This document shows positions 25,657 to 34,111 of a DNA stretch of 64,000 nt, in pieces. Source of the stretch: Burkholderiales bacterium (GTDB lineage Bacteria > Pseudomonadota > Gammaproteobacteria > Burkholderiales > Burkholderiaceae_C); contig RXJW01000065.1 of NCBI GenBank assembly GCA_003963005.1, positions 1 through 64,000 of the forward strand, written 5' to 3'. How positions within the stretch are numbered: the stretch's first letter is position 1; each line of letters opens with the position of its first letter. The notes beneath the pieces are model-generated. The model saw nothing but the letters and a program-made list of their open reading frames with translations. It had not been told where the DNA came from and did not search any database. The position numbers were made by a program, and so were the translations under genes.

Positions 25657-26061
25657 TCAGGCCTGCGGCGGCATGCCGCGCATGTGGACGAGTTCCCAGT
25701 GGTGGCCGTCCAGGTCCTCGAAGCCGTGACCGTACATGAAGCCATGGTCCTGCGCCGGGCTGGGCATGCGGCCGCCCGCAGCCACGGCCCGGGCAACGAT
25801 CGCGTCGACCTCGGCGTCGCTCTCGCAGCTCAGGCACACCCAGCCGGTGGTGGCGGTCTTCGCGTCGGGGAAGGCCTTGTCGGTGAAGGTGCGGGCGAAG
25901 TCCTCCGCCAACAGCATCGCGTACAGGTTGTCGCCGAGCATCATGCCGGCGCCCTGGTCGTTGGTGAACTGCGGGTTGAAGGTGTAGCCCACCGCCTCGA
26001 AGAAGGCCTTGCTCGCGGCGAGGTCCTTGCAGGGCAGGTTGAAGTAGATCTGCTTGTGCAT
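25657..26061 (-). CDS. VOC-superfamily (glyoxalase-like) protein
   Basis: A 134-residue VOC protein: MHKQIYFNLPCKDLAASKAF, FEAVGYTFNPQFT, GDNLYAMLLAEDFAR and a C-terminal FEDLDGHHWELVHM. It resembles the glyoxalase/bleomycin-resistance-like proteins often encoded beside ECF41/ECF42 sigma factors. The reaction is not known. The downstream VOC gene starts 14 bp after its stop; the SRPBCC gene ends 12 bp upstream. Confidence 0.87.
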   Translation of the reverse strand: MHKQIYFNLPCKDLAASKAFFEAVGYTFNPQFTNDQGAGMMLGDNLYAMLLAEDFARTFTDKAFPDAKTATTGWVCLSCESDAEVDAIVARAVAAGGRMPSPAQDHGFMYGHGFEDLDGHHWELVHMRGMPPQA

Positions 26062-26073
26062 GAGGGTGCCCTT

Positions 26074-26517
26074 TCAGTGGGTGGATTCGGCCAGGGCCTT
26101 CAGGCGCTGCAGCGCCACGGGCCAGGTGTCGTTCAGGAAGCTCAGGAAACCGTTGTCCCAGGCCTGCAGCTCGATCACCAGCCGCGTGCCGCCACCGGGT
26201 GCGCGGTTGAAGACGTAGCGCTCCCGGGCAGGCGCCGCATGCAGCGGGCTGTCGGCCACGGGGCGGCCGTCGCGGATCTCGCCCACGAGGCGCAGCGACA
26301 GCGCTTCATGCGGCTCGCACGTGTCGACGATCGCCTCCATGCCGAAGCCCTGCGGGTCGAGAAAGCGCAGCCGGCGGCCGGCTTCCCACACGCCTTCGAA
26401 ATAGGAGCCCTCGGCGAAGGCGCGCGTCCAGTCGCGGTAGGCGATGGGGTCGAACATGCAGTCCCACACGCGCGCCGGGGCGGCGGCGATGTCGATGCCG
26501 AAATGCAGGTCCTTCAT
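26074..26517 (-). CDS. SRPBCC (AHSA1-like) protein 1
   Basis: A 147-residue START/Bet v1-like domain: MKDLHFGIDIAAAPARVWDC, FEGVWEAGRRLRFLDPQGFG and the C-terminal helix LSFLNDTWPVALQRLKALAE. AHSA1-type proteins bind hydrophobic ligands or partner proteins. Its ATG overlaps the stop of the upstream SRPBCC gene (ATGA, 26514-26517), so the two are translationally coupled. Member of the ECF42 operon. Confidence 0.87.
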   Translation of the reverse strand: MKDLHFGIDIAAAPARVWDCMFDPIAYRDWTRAFAEGSYFEGVWEAGRRLRFLDPQGFGMEAIVDTCEPHEALSLRLVGEIRDGRPVADSPLHAAPARERYVFNRAPGGGTRLVIELQAWDNGFLSFLNDTWPVALQRLKALAESTH

Positions 26518-27053
26518 GCCCGGGCCTCCACCAGCAGGCGCAGGTTCTGCAGCCCGTCCTCGAAGTCGCGGCCCACCATCTGGTCCATGTCGATGAACAC
26601 GCCCATCAGCTTGGACACGAAGTTCGCGGGCCCATGCATCGTCCAGCGCACCTCGGTGCTGCCGTCAGGCTGCGGCTGCAGCGCGAACTCGGCCTGGTTG
26701 TGGGCCTCGAAGGGCTTCACGAAGTCGAGCTTCATCTGCACGCTGCGGCCGAGCCGCTGCTCGGTGATCTCGAGGCTGCCGCTGCCCACCTTGCTGCTGT
26801 CCCAGTCGTAGCGCGAGCCCACACCTTGCGGCGAGCCGCTGTAGGCGCCCTTGATCAGCGGGTCCTTGCGCTCGTAGGGGTTCCAGCGGTTGAAGGCACG
26901 CAGCTCGGCCACGTGCGGCCAGACCCGGTCGGCGGAGGCCGCGATGCGCGCGCGACGCTCGACGCGGAACTCGTCGGGGCGGCTGGCGGCGTAGGCCAGC
27001 AGTGCCATCACGGCGACGCCAAGCGGCAGGAGAACGATAGACCCAATGCTCAT
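26514..27053 (-). CDS. SRPBCC (polyketide-cyclase-like) protein 2, membrane-anchored
   Basis: A 179-residue protein with an N-terminal membrane helix (SIGSIVLLPLGVAVMALLAY, about residues 2-21) and an SRPBCC domain (VERRARIAASADRVWPHVAE, FNRWNPYERKDP, VRWTMHGPANFVSKLMGVF). Proteins of this type occur in stress-responsive ECF operons and are thought to bind lipids or other hydrophobic molecules. It is coupled to the next SRPBCC gene. The YciI gene ends 87 bp upstream. Confidence 0.86.
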   Translation of the reverse strand: MSIGSIVLLPLGVAVMALLAYAASRPDEFRVERRARIAASADRVWPHVAELRAFNRWNPYERKDPLIKGAYSGSPQGVGSRYDWDSSKVGSGSLEITEQRLGRSVQMKLDFVKPFEAHNQAEFALQPQPDGSTEVRWTMHGPANFVSKLMGVFIDMDQMVGRDFEDGLQNLRLLVEARA

Positions 27054-27140
27054 GGGTGCACCCTTCGCGCTCCGCGCTGTCCCGCCAGGCGGGAGCGAGC
27101 TTGCTTGGGACGGCCCGGCGCTGCGCTCATGCGGCGCCCC

Positions 27141-27545
27141 TCACGCACGGCAGATTTCCATGTCACCGCCCGGGCCGAAATCGGCGTCCTCGTACAGGCG
27201 ACGCACCTCGATCTCGCAGTCACCGTCGATGAAGGGCTTGGGGAAGCGGCTCGCCCAGGCCCGGGCCTCCTCGACGGAGCGCACCTGGATCAGCGTGTAG
27301 CCGGCAATCAGCTCCTTCGTCTCGGCGAACGGGCCGTCGATGCGCTCGACCGCACCGTTCGCGTGGTAGCGCTGACGCCAGCCGTCCCGGCTCGGCCGCA
27401 GCCCGGCGCCGTCCAGCAGCACGCCGGCCCGCGCCATCTCGTCGTGGAAAGCGCCCATCTCCTCGAACAGCGCGGCATACGCCGGGCCGGGCGGTCCGGC
27501 CTCCTCGCCGGAGGCCGGCGTACGGACCTGGATCATGAATCGCAT
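27141..27545 (-). CDS. YciI/DGPF-family protein 1
   Basis: A 134-residue YCII-related protein with the DGPF signature (IDGPFAETKELIAGYTLIQV). It starts RFMIQVRTPASGEEAG. This family is the hallmark partner of ECF41/ECF42 sigma factors; its biochemical role is not settled. It is the first gene behind the ECF42-type promoter at 27595-27621; I place the start at ATG 27545, with the predicted transcription start about 45 nt upstream. Confidence 0.9.
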   Translation of the reverse strand: MRFMIQVRTPASGEEAGPPGPAYAALFEEMGAFHDEMARAGVLLDGAGLRPSRDGWRQRYHANGAVERIDGPFAETKELIAGYTLIQVRSVEEARAWASRFPKPFIDGDCEIEVRRLYEDADFGPGGDMEICRA

Positions 27546-27594
27546 GGGGATCTCCTGATGCACTCGGCAGCACCTGCGCTGCCTTCACCCCCAC

Positions 27595-27621
27595 GACGAT
27601 CCACCGCCCGCGCTTTCGACA
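27595..27621 (-). promoter_or_regulatory. ECF42-type promoter of the DGPF operon
   Basis: On the minus strand TGTCGA (27616-27621) is followed after 17 bases by CGTC (27595-27598). ECF42 promoters are reported with TGTCGA at -35 and CG(A/T)C at -10, so this is a full match with correct spacing. It sits about 50 bp before the YciI ATG, upstream of the operon whose last gene encodes the ECF42 sigma factor: an autoregulatory arrangement. Confidence 0.8.
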
Positions 27622-27674
27622 CGCCCCGGGAAAACACTGACCATCAGCCGGGCCGAGCCGGGCCGGGCCGGGGT

Positions 27675-28022
27675 TCACAAATAGCAGGGGCCGACCCCTC
27701 GAATCTCCACGGTCGCCCACTCGGCGGCCGGGCAGCGCTCGGCCCAGGCGAGCGCCACGGCCGGGTCTTCGGTGTCGAGCAGGAAATAGCCGCCCACCAT
27801 CTCCTTGGATTCCGCGAACGGCCCGTCCCACACCTGGGCGCTGCCGTCGCGCTTGGCCAGGCGCCGGGAGGCTGAGCTGAGTGAATTCACGCCCAGCAGC
27901 AGGCCCTCGGCCTGCAACTCGCCGGCGAACGCCAGCATGCGCTGGTAGGTGGCTTCCCCGGCCTCGCGGCCACGTGCGGCGCGCTGGCCCAGGGGTTCGA
28001 CGATCAGCAACATCTGCGGCAT
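27675..28022 (-). CDS. YciI/DGPF-family protein 2
   Basis: A 115-residue YCII-related protein: PQMLLIVEPLGQRAARGREA, then the DGPF signature WDGPFAESKEMVGGYFLLD, ending GVGPCYL. The start could be ATG 28022 or the ATG three codons later. It precedes the operon promoter, so it is transcribed separately or reads through; only a weak TGTCCG-like element lies upstream and its -10 is not convincing. It may be a duplicated partner of the same sigma factor. Confidence 0.84.
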   Translation of the reverse strand: MPQMLLIVEPLGQRAARGREAGEATYQRMLAFAGELQAEGLLLGVNSLSSASRRLAKRDGSAQVWDGPFAESKEMVGGYFLLDTEDPAVALAWAERCPAAEWATVEIRGVGPCYL

Positions 28023-28163
28023 GGCCAGTTGATCCAAGGCAATCGGGATCGCGATTCTGAACCCGGACACCCCGGTTTTGGGCACAGTCGAGGGTGCTTG
28101 TTGCCATCGCTGGCAGCCGGCACCCGCGCAGAATCCATCAGGCAGAACTCGAGGAGGCTCCCC

Positions 28164-29852
28164 ATGGACAACCTCGCCCACATGGCAATGCTGACGGTCC
28201 GGCTTGCACCAGGGCTGCCCATCGTGCTGGCCGCCTCTGGCCGTGCAGACGTGCTGGGCCATGCACCACAAGACCTGGCGGGCCAGCCGCTGGCCGCGTT
28301 GTGCGCGCCGCCGACCGATGCCAGCGGCCCAACCACGCTGCCCGCACGGATCCAGGCGATGGCACCGGGCGAGAGCGCGCGGCTCCTCGCCAACTTGCTG
28401 CGCCGCGACGGCAGCGAGCGCCCGCACGAGGTGCTGCTGACCCGCGACGCGCTGGCCGACTCGGTCACCCTGTGCCTCGTCGACCTCGGTGCCATCGCCT
28501 TCGCCAAGGCGCTGTCCGACGGCGAGACGGAGCTGCTCCAGATGGTCGCGACCGGTCAGCCCTTGCGGACGGTGCTGGACCGGCTCACCGCCCTCATCGA
28601 AGCGCAGTTCGAGGGCATGTACTGCAGCGTCATGCTGCTGGACGTCGACGGCGTGCGCATGCATCCCGGTGCCGGTGCGCAGATGCCGGCGGACTACCTG
28701 CAACTGCTGGACGGCCTGCCCATCGGCCCGGGCGTCGGGTCCTGCGGCACGGCCATGGCCGAGGACCGGACCGTCATCGTCGACGACATCCAGACCGACC
28801 CGCTCTGGGCACCTTACAAGGCACTGGTGGCGCCGCACGGCTTCAAGGCCTGCTGGTCCGAGCCCATCCATGCCGCCGGCCAGGGCGTCATCGGCAGCTT
28901 CGCGATGTACTACCGCGAGCAGCGTCGCCCGGGGCCGGACGAACTCACGGCACTGCGCGTGGCGAGCAACCTCGCCGGCATCGCGATCGACCAGGCCCGC
29001 CGCGACGAGGAACGCCGCCGCGCCGCCGAATGGCTGGAAGAGCAGGTGCAGGCCCGCACGGCCGAGCTGCTGCAGGCCCAGGAAGAGCTCGTCAGCAGCC
29101 GCAAGCTCGCGGCGCTGGGCCAGCTGCTCGCGGGCATCGCGCATGAGCTCAACACACCGCTGAGCAATGCGCTGCTGTCGGCCGACGTGATGCGCGAGCA
29201 GGGCCGCGTGCTGGCCGACAAGCTGGCCCATCGCCTGCCCCTGCACCGCCAGGCCCTGAGCGACTGGACCACGCAGGCCACGCATGCGGCCCAGCTTGTC
29301 GAGCACAACGTGAGCCGCGCCATCCAGCTCATCAGCCGCTTCCGTCAACTCACCGAGGACAACGGCCGCGCGGTCCATGCCGAGTTCGGTGTGCGCGAAG
29401 TCGCCGAGCAGGCCTGGGCCGGCGTGCAATCCCGCCTGGGCGTGCGGCATGTGCAGTTCATCTGCGACCTGCCCGAGAGCCTGCGCATGGACGGCTACCG
29501 CGACGTGCTGCGCCAGGTGCTGGAGCAGTTGCTGGAGAACGCCTGCGTGCATGCCTTCGGCCGCAGCGCCGGGCAGGTGCGCATCGGCACCGCCCCGGCG
29601 CCCGCGCGGCACCTGATGCTGGAGGTGCGCGACAACGGCAACGGCATGTCACGACCTGACCTGGAGCGCGCCTTCGAGCCCTTCTTCACGACGCGCTTCG
29701 GCCAGGGCAGCAGCGGCCTCGGGCTGTTCGTCGTGCACAGCCTGGTGGAGAACCTGCTGGGCGGGGCGATCCGGCTGGAGAGCCAGCCCGGCAAGGGCAC
29801 CGTCGCGCGGCTGGAGCTGCCGATGGCCGACGCGGTGAGGATGGCCGCCTGA
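28164..29852 (+). CDS. PAS-GAF histidine kinase
   Basis: A 562-residue soluble sensor kinase. PAS-like region (about 10-110), GAF (about 135-280: GSCGTAMAEDRTVIVDDIQT), a coiled-coil linker (RRAAEWLEEQVQARTAELLQ), HisKA with His327 in AGIAHELNTPLSNAL, and an HATPase with N-box LLENACVHAF, G1 DNGNGM, F-box FEPFFTTR and G2 SSGLGLFVVH. GAGGAGG precedes ATG 28164. No response regulator gene adjoins it. No membrane helix, so it senses a cytoplasmic signal. Confidence 0.9.
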   Translation: MDNLAHMAMLTVRLAPGLPIVLAASGRADVLGHAPQDLAGQPLAALCAPPTDASGPTTLPARIQAMAPGESARLLANLLRRDGSERPHEVLLTRDALADSVTLCLVDLGAIAFAKALSDGETELLQMVATGQPLRTVLDRLTALIEAQFEGMYCSVMLLDVDGVRMHPGAGAQMPADYLQLLDGLPIGPGVGSCGTAMAEDRTVIVDDIQTDPLWAPYKALVAPHGFKACWSEPIHAAGQGVIGSFAMYYREQRRPGPDELTALRVASNLAGIAIDQARRDEERRRAAEWLEEQVQARTAELLQAQEELVSSRKLAALGQLLAGIAHELNTPLSNALLSADVMREQGRVLADKLAHRLPLHRQALSDWTTQATHAAQLVEHNVSRAIQLISRFRQLTEDNGRAVHAEFGVREVAEQAWAGVQSRLGVRHVQFICDLPESLRMDGYRDVLRQVLEQLLENACVHAFGRSAGQVRIGTAPAPARHLMLEVRDNGNGMSRPDLERAFEPFFTTRFGQGSSGLGLFVVHSLVENLLGGAIRLESQPGKGTVARLELPMADAVRMAA

Positions 29853-29868
29853 GCGGCCCCCTCGCAGG

Positions 29869-31332
29869 TCAACGACGGATCGGTGACGCGCCCCGCCACG
29901 CCGGGTCGGACCAGCGCTGGAAGGCGGCCATCAGCGCCGGCTCGCCGGCCTGCCGCTCGGTGGCCAGCGTCGCGAGCGACACGACCTCGAAGCTGCGGCG
30001 GTACTTGCCCTCGGCGCGGAACTCGCGCGCCAGCAGCATCTGCGCGCCGCCGGGCACCCAGCCGGCAAATTCGGCCACGCCCAGGCCCGGCTGGGCCGGC
30101 GCGGGCGGCAGCACATCGACCTGCCAGCCGCTGCGCTCCTTGCGGAACACCCACAGCTCGCGCCAGCCGTCCAGCGGCTGGGCGGCCAGCGCCAGGGCGC
30201 GGCCCTCGCGGTTGAGCGAGGCCGAGGCGAGGGCGATCTGGCCGAAGCTGCAGCGGCGTGCGACGAGCTTGCCGGCCTCGCGCAGCTCCACGCAGCGCTC
30301 GCCCTCGGCCCCGGGCTGGAGCGCCAGTTCCACGGGGCCGAAGTCGCGCGTGGTGACGGTCGTGCCGAGCCAGCGGGCGGCGTTCACGCGCATCGCAGCG
30401 TCGGCGTAGGCAGCCTGGTCGTCCTCGGTCAGCTCGGTGGGCACGATGGCGGTGAAGTCGGCGAGGGCCGGCACGGCCTCGGCGGGGGCGCCACGGCGGG
30501 CACTCGCGAAGGCCAGGCTGGCCGCGACCGACGCGCGGCGCATCGCCAGGCGGTTCCTCCAGTGCACGGGCAGCGGGGCGGCGTCGACCTGGGCGAGCAC
30601 CTGCTGGCGCCACTGGTCGCGCGCCTCGGCCTCACGCGGCGTGGCCCGCGGGTTGAGGCAGTCCGGGCGGGTCAAGGCCAGCACGGCACGCGCCCGTTGC
30701 TCGGGCGTGGCAGCCACGGCCAGCACGCGGCGAAAGGCTTCGCCGTCATAGCAGACCTGCACGCGCCCGTCGTCGCTCTCAAACTGCTCGAACCGCAGGC
30801 CGTAGCGCGCGGCCACCTCCAGCTGGGCAGCGAGCTGCCCTTCGCCGGGCTTGGCCGCCGGCAGCGAGGCGCGGTCGGCGATGCGTTCGGCGAAGCTGCC
30901 CATCGCGTCCATCACCTCGGCCCCGGCCGGGCCGGCCAGCTCGGCCGGCGTGGCGACCTGGATGTAGGCCGCTGCCAGGCCCAGTCCCAGTCCTTCGGTG
31001 CCCCACTGCTGACGCGCCAGACGCAGCTGTGCCAGCAGCTCGGTACCTGCGCCCTCGCCACGCGGCAGCAGCAGCACGCCGCTCTTGCGCAACCAACCGC
31101 CGCGCTCACGGCGGTAGTCCCACACCTGCCAGTGGTCGCCGCGCTCGCCGCGGATCTCCAACGCCTCGCCGCGGCCCAGCTGGGCCTGAAGGGAGGCGGA
31201 GTCCCGCGGGGCACCGCGCAGCGGCGCGTCCTGCGACACCAGGCCGGCACGCGGGAACTCCGCTGCCTGCGCCTGCACCACGAACGCCGCTGCGATGACC
31301 GAGGCCAGCACGATGACAGCCACACGTCGCAT
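29869..31332 (-). CDS. Periplasmic SH3-like-domain protein
   Basis: A 487-residue secreted protein. Signal peptide [20 protein letters not shown], then an SH3b-like domain (about 28-90: [40 protein letters not shown]). The remaining roughly 390 residues are mixed and not recognised ([20 protein letters not shown]). Its gene starts 3 bp after the SPFH gene stop, so the two are surely co-expressed. Bacterial SH3b domains often bind cell-wall or serve in envelope stress sensing; the role here is unknown. Confidence 0.72.
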   Translation of the reverse strand: MRRVAVIVLASVIAAAFVVQAQAAEFPRAGLVSQDAPLRGAPRDSASLQAQLGRGEALEIRGERGDHWQVWDYRRERGGWLRKSGVLLLPRGEGAGTELLAQLRLARQQWGTEGLGLGLAAAYIQVATPAELAGPAGAEVMDAMGSFAERIADRASLPAAKPGEGQLAAQLEVAARYGLRFEQFESDDGRVQVCYDGEAFRRVLAVAATPEQRARAVLALTRPDCLNPRATPREAEARDQWRQQVLAQVDAAPLPVHWRNRLAMRRASVAASLAFASARRGAPAEAVPALADFTAIVPTELTEDDQAAYADAAMRVNAARWLGTTVTTRDFGPVELALQPGAEGERCVELREAGKLVARRCSFGQIALASASLNREGRALALAAQPLDGWRELWVFRKERSGWQVDVLPPAPAQPGLGVAEFAGWVPGGAQMLLAREFRAEGKYRRSFEVVSLATLATERQAGEPALMAAFQRWSDPAWRGASPIRR

Positions 31333-31335
31333 GGC

Positions 31336-32592
31336 TTACTCCTTCTCCGCAGCCGCCTCGCCCGCAGCCGGCTCGGCCTTGGGCTGAGGCTGCACGCCGG
31401 CGAGCAGCGCGTTGCCGATGAAGCCGCCCGAGCCGGGCGGGGCGATGATGACCTGCACCTTGTCGGAGAGCTTGTCGGCCATGGCCTTCTGCACGAGCAG
31501 CGGGTGCTTGGTCAGCAGCGCGCCTTCGGTGGCCATCTGGCCGGCATTGGCCTTGCCGACCTGGGCGACGCGGTAGGCCTCGGCATCGGCGAGCTTCTGG
31601 CGCGCGGCGGCTTCGGCGTCGATCTCGATGCGGCGCGCCTGGGCCTGGCCTTCGGCCTGCTTGATGCGCGCCGCACTCTCGGCCTGGGCTTCGAGCGCGC
31701 GCTGCTCGATGAGCTTCTGCTTGAACGGCAGCACGTGCTTCATCGCTTCTTCCTGCGCCCGGGCGGCAATGATCTGCTCGCGGCCGGCGGCTTCGGCGGC
31801 GGTCTCGCGGCGCACCTTGTCGGCGGCGGCCTGCAGCTCGGTCTCCTTGACCTTCTTGTCGGCGATCTCCAGCGTGTAGCGCATGCGCTCGCTGGCCAGG
31901 CTGTCGGCCAGCAGGCTGTCCATGCCGCGGCGGTAGTCGGGCGGCAGGTCCACCGAGCCGATCTGCACGCTCTTGAGCTGGATGCCGTCGGTGGCCAGGC
32001 GCGCGCGCAGCTCGGCCTCCAGGGCCGCAGCGATCTCGGCCCGCTGGCTGGAGAAGATCTCGCGCACCGTGCGCTTGGCGATCTGCTTGTAGACGACGGC
32101 CTGCACGGCCGGGGCGATGACGTCGGCCTCGATGTCGTCCGGCAGGCGGCGGCTCAGCTCCGGCAGGCGGGCGGCGTCCAGGCCCCAGCGCACGTTCAGG
32201 TCCAGGCCGATGGACAGGCCCTCGACCGACTGCAGCGGTGCCGGGCCACCGGCCTTGGCGATCGCGGCCGGGTGGTAGCTCTGGTCGCGCAGCGGAAAGT
32301 AGCGCACCTCGTGCAGACCCGGCAGGCGCAGGAAGCTGCCGTTGCGGAACTCGGTCGTGCTGCCGCTGAACTGGTTGGTTCGCAGCGCAGCCTGGCCGGC
32401 CGGCACCGGCAGCACCGGCGGATGGGTGACGACGGCATAGCCAAGGGCCGTCACGGCGCTCAGGGCGAGCAGCGGGGGCAGCGCACGGCGCAGCGCGGAG
32501 GAGGCGACGGCCGCCGTGCCGGCGGCGGCATCGCGCCGGCGGCCCAAGGCGTTGCGGAGCGAGGCAGCGAGGGTGTTCAAACGGTGCAGCAT
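31336..32592 (-). CDS. SPFH/band-7 (prohibitin-like) membrane protein
   Basis: A 418-residue protein. An N-terminal membrane helix (about 38-56, [20 protein letters not shown]) is followed by a prohibitin-like SPFH domain ([40 protein letters not shown]) and a long Ala/Glu-rich coiled coil (about 225-350). The tail is acidic ([10 protein letters not shown]). Such proteins form membrane microdomain scaffolds. AAGGA precedes the ATG at 32592. First gene of a two-gene unit with the SH3-like protein; divergent from sodC. Confidence 0.86.
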   Translation of the reverse strand: MLHRLNTLAASLRNALGRRRDAAAGTAAVASSALRRALPPLLALSAVTALGYAVVTHPPVLPVPAGQAALRTNQFSGSTTEFRNGSFLRLPGLHEVRYFPLRDQSYHPAAIAKAGGPAPLQSVEGLSIGLDLNVRWGLDAARLPELSRRLPDDIEADVIAPAVQAVVYKQIAKRTVREIFSSQRAEIAAALEAELRARLATDGIQLKSVQIGSVDLPPDYRRGMDSLLADSLASERMRYTLEIADKKVKETELQAAADKVRRETAAEAAGREQIIAARAQEEAMKHVLPFKQKLIEQRALEAQAESAARIKQAEGQAQARRIEIDAEAAARQKLADAEAYRVAQVGKANAGQMATEGALLTKHPLLVQKAMADKLSDKVQVIIAPPGSGGFIGNALLAGVQPQPKAEPAAGEAAAEKE

Positions 32593-32698
32593 GGTGCGGT
32601 TCCTTCGGGCATCTGCATCGCGAAACCTGGAGGGCGATGCATGGTGCCCATGGTGGCCGTCGGGCCGGGAAGCGACGAGGGCGCCGCGCGGCGGATGT

Positions 32699-32716
32699 CT
32701 TCCGCTGCGGCGGAAG
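32699..32716. promoter_or_regulatory. Inverted repeat in the SPFH/sodC divergent region
   Basis: CTTCCGC-TGCG-GCGGAAG, a 7-bp perfect inverted repeat, midway between the divergent SPFH and sodC starts. The same heptamers recur in opposite order after sodC (33347-33366), next to the response-regulator gene. A regulator-binding site is possible, unproven. Confidence 0.4.
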
Positions 32717-32817
32717 CTTTGCTCCCGGCGCTGCGGCCAGGTCGCAATCCCCCAGTGCAGCGGACACGCGGCCGCTGTGGCTATCCTGGGGGCCCTCGTC
32801 GACCTCCGGGAATCTTC

Positions 32818-33339
32818 ATGAAGCACCTTCTGACGACTCTGGCCCTGCTGGCCGCCTGCGGCGCAGCGACCGCTGCGGAACTGACCGTGAACATCGCCAC
32901 CGCCGACAAGTCCGGCACGGGCGCGACCGTGGGCACTGTCCGCATCGTCGAGACGCCCTACGGCCTGGCCTTCTATCCGTCGCTGCAGGGCCTGCCGCCC
33001 GGCCTGCACGGTTTTCATGTGCACGAGAAGCCCTCCTGCGCACCCGGGGACAACAACGGCACGCCGGTGCCGGCTGGCGCCGCGGGGGGTCACCTCGACC
33101 CGGCCGGCAGCAAAAAGCATGGCGAGCCCTGGGGCGACGGTCACCTCGGCGACCTGCCCCCGCTCTACGTCGCCGCGGATGGCGCTGCGACCACGCCGGT
33201 GCTCGGCCCGCGGCTGAAGCTCGCCGACGTGAAGAACCGCGCGCTGATGGTCCATGCGGGTGGTGACAACCACGCAGACCACCCCGCACCGCTGGGCGGT
33301 GGCGGCGCCCGGGTGGCCTGCGGCGTCATCTCCGACTGA
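32818..33339 (+). CDS. sodC: Periplasmic Cu/Zn superoxide dismutase
   Basis: A 173-residue SodC that dismutates superoxide in the periplasm. Signal peptide [20 protein letters not shown]. Copper ligands His67 and His69 (GFHVHE), bridging His92 (GGHLDP), zinc ligands His101 and His109 with Asp112 (GDGHLGDLP), and copper ligand His146 (MVHAGGDN). Cys74 and Cys168 are placed for the conserved disulfide, and Arg165 in ARVACGVI is the active-site Arg. Complete and of normal length. Single gene with a hairpin directly downstream. Confidence 0.96.
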   Translation: MKHLLTTLALLAACGAATAAELTVNIATADKSGTGATVGTVRIVETPYGLAFYPSLQGLPPGLHGFHVHEKPSCAPGDNNGTPVPAGAAGGHLDPAGSKKHGEPWGDGHLGDLPPLYVAADGAATTPVLGPRLKLADVKNRALMVHAGGDNHADHPAPLGGGGARVACGVISD

Positions 33340-33346
33340 AGCGGCT

Positions 33347-33366
33347 GGCGGAAGAAAGCTTCCGCC
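33347..33366. other. Hairpin between sodC and the response regulator gene
   Basis: GGCGGAAG-AAAG-CTTCCGCC, perfect 8-bp stem with a 4-base loop, 8 bp after the sodC stop and 34 bp before the regulator ATG. There is no T-run, so it is either a weak transcription or mRNA 3' stem or an operator sharing the GCGGAAG motif with 32699-32716. Confidence 0.5.
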
Positions 33367-33399
33367 GGGGCCCCGAGGCCTGTTCCGATAATCGGCGCC

Positions 33400-34098
33400 A
33401 TGCCCCGCATCGCCGTCATCGAAGACGACCCCACCACCAGCGCCCAGCTCGCCGGCTGGATCCGCGCTGCCCGCCCCGAGCTGATCGTCGACCAGCACTT
33501 CGACCGCGACAGCGCCGAAGCCGCGCTGCGTCGTGAGCGCTACGACCTCGTCGTGCTCGACATCGAGCTCGGCCGCGAGCGCAACGCAGGCGTGGCCCTG
33601 ATCAACGAGATCAACAAGCAGGGCCTGGGCACACCGGTGCTGGTGGTCTCGGCCATGCCGGCGGCCATCTACCGCAGCATCATGAAGGCGCTGGATGCCT
33701 GGGACTACCTGCAGAAGACGACCTTCGACGAGGCCGAGTTCATCGAGACCTTCCTCGACATCCTGCGCACCGCGCGCCTGCGCGAGCCCAAGGGCGCGGC
33801 CAGGGCGGGTGACGACAGCCTGCAGCTCGACCCCCTCAAGCAGCGCTCGGCGATGTGGCGCGGCCAGCGCATCAACCTGCCGCTCACGGCCCAGCGCATC
33901 CTCGCGACGCTGCACGAGCGCGCCGGCGAAGTGGTGAGTTACGAGGAGCTGTTCGACGTCGTCAAGAGCGGCCGCAACCGCGACAACGTCCGCAAGCACG
34001 TAGCCACGATCCGCGACGCCTTCCGCGACGTGGACCCGGCCTTCGACGGCATCGAGAACATCCCGATGCGGGGTTTCCGCTGGACGACGACCGGCTGA
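33400..34098 (+). CDS. Response regulator with OmpR-like winged helix
   Basis: A 232-residue regulator. The receiver domain has acidic pocket Glu8-Asp9-Asp10 (IAVIEDD), phosphoacceptor Asp54 (LVVLDIELG) and the later Ser and Lys positions (VVSAMPAA, YLQKTTFDE). The C-terminal winged helix (about 150-230, VVSYEELFDVVKSGRNRDNV, IENIPMRGFRW) is OmpR/PhoB-like. The cognate kinase gene begins 13 bp downstream. Target genes are unknown; nearby inverted repeats of GCGGAAG are candidates. Confidence 0.9.
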   Translation: MPRIAVIEDDPTTSAQLAGWIRAARPELIVDQHFDRDSAEAALRRERYDLVVLDIELGRERNAGVALINEINKQGLGTPVLVVSAMPAAIYRSIMKALDAWDYLQKTTFDEAEFIETFLDILRTARLREPKGAARAGDDSLQLDPLKQRSAMWRGQRINLPLTAQRILATLHERAGEVVSYEELFDVVKSGRNRDNVRKHVATIRDAFRDVDPAFDGIENIPMRGFRWTTTG

Positions 34099-34111
34099 GC
34101 GGCAGCGCCAC

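Noticed and set aside
27640..27680. GGGCC-rich tract near the second YciI gene
   Set aside because: Short GC-rich stretch without regular period or clear G-quadruplex spacing.
28023..28163. Second ECF42 promoter before YciI protein 2
   Set aside because: Only TGTCCG is present, and no CG(A/T)C occurs at the proper distance.
30562..32817. A long plus-strand open frame running into sodC
   Set aside because: It is antisense to the SH3-like and SPFH genes; sodC begins at its own ATG with signal peptide at 32818.
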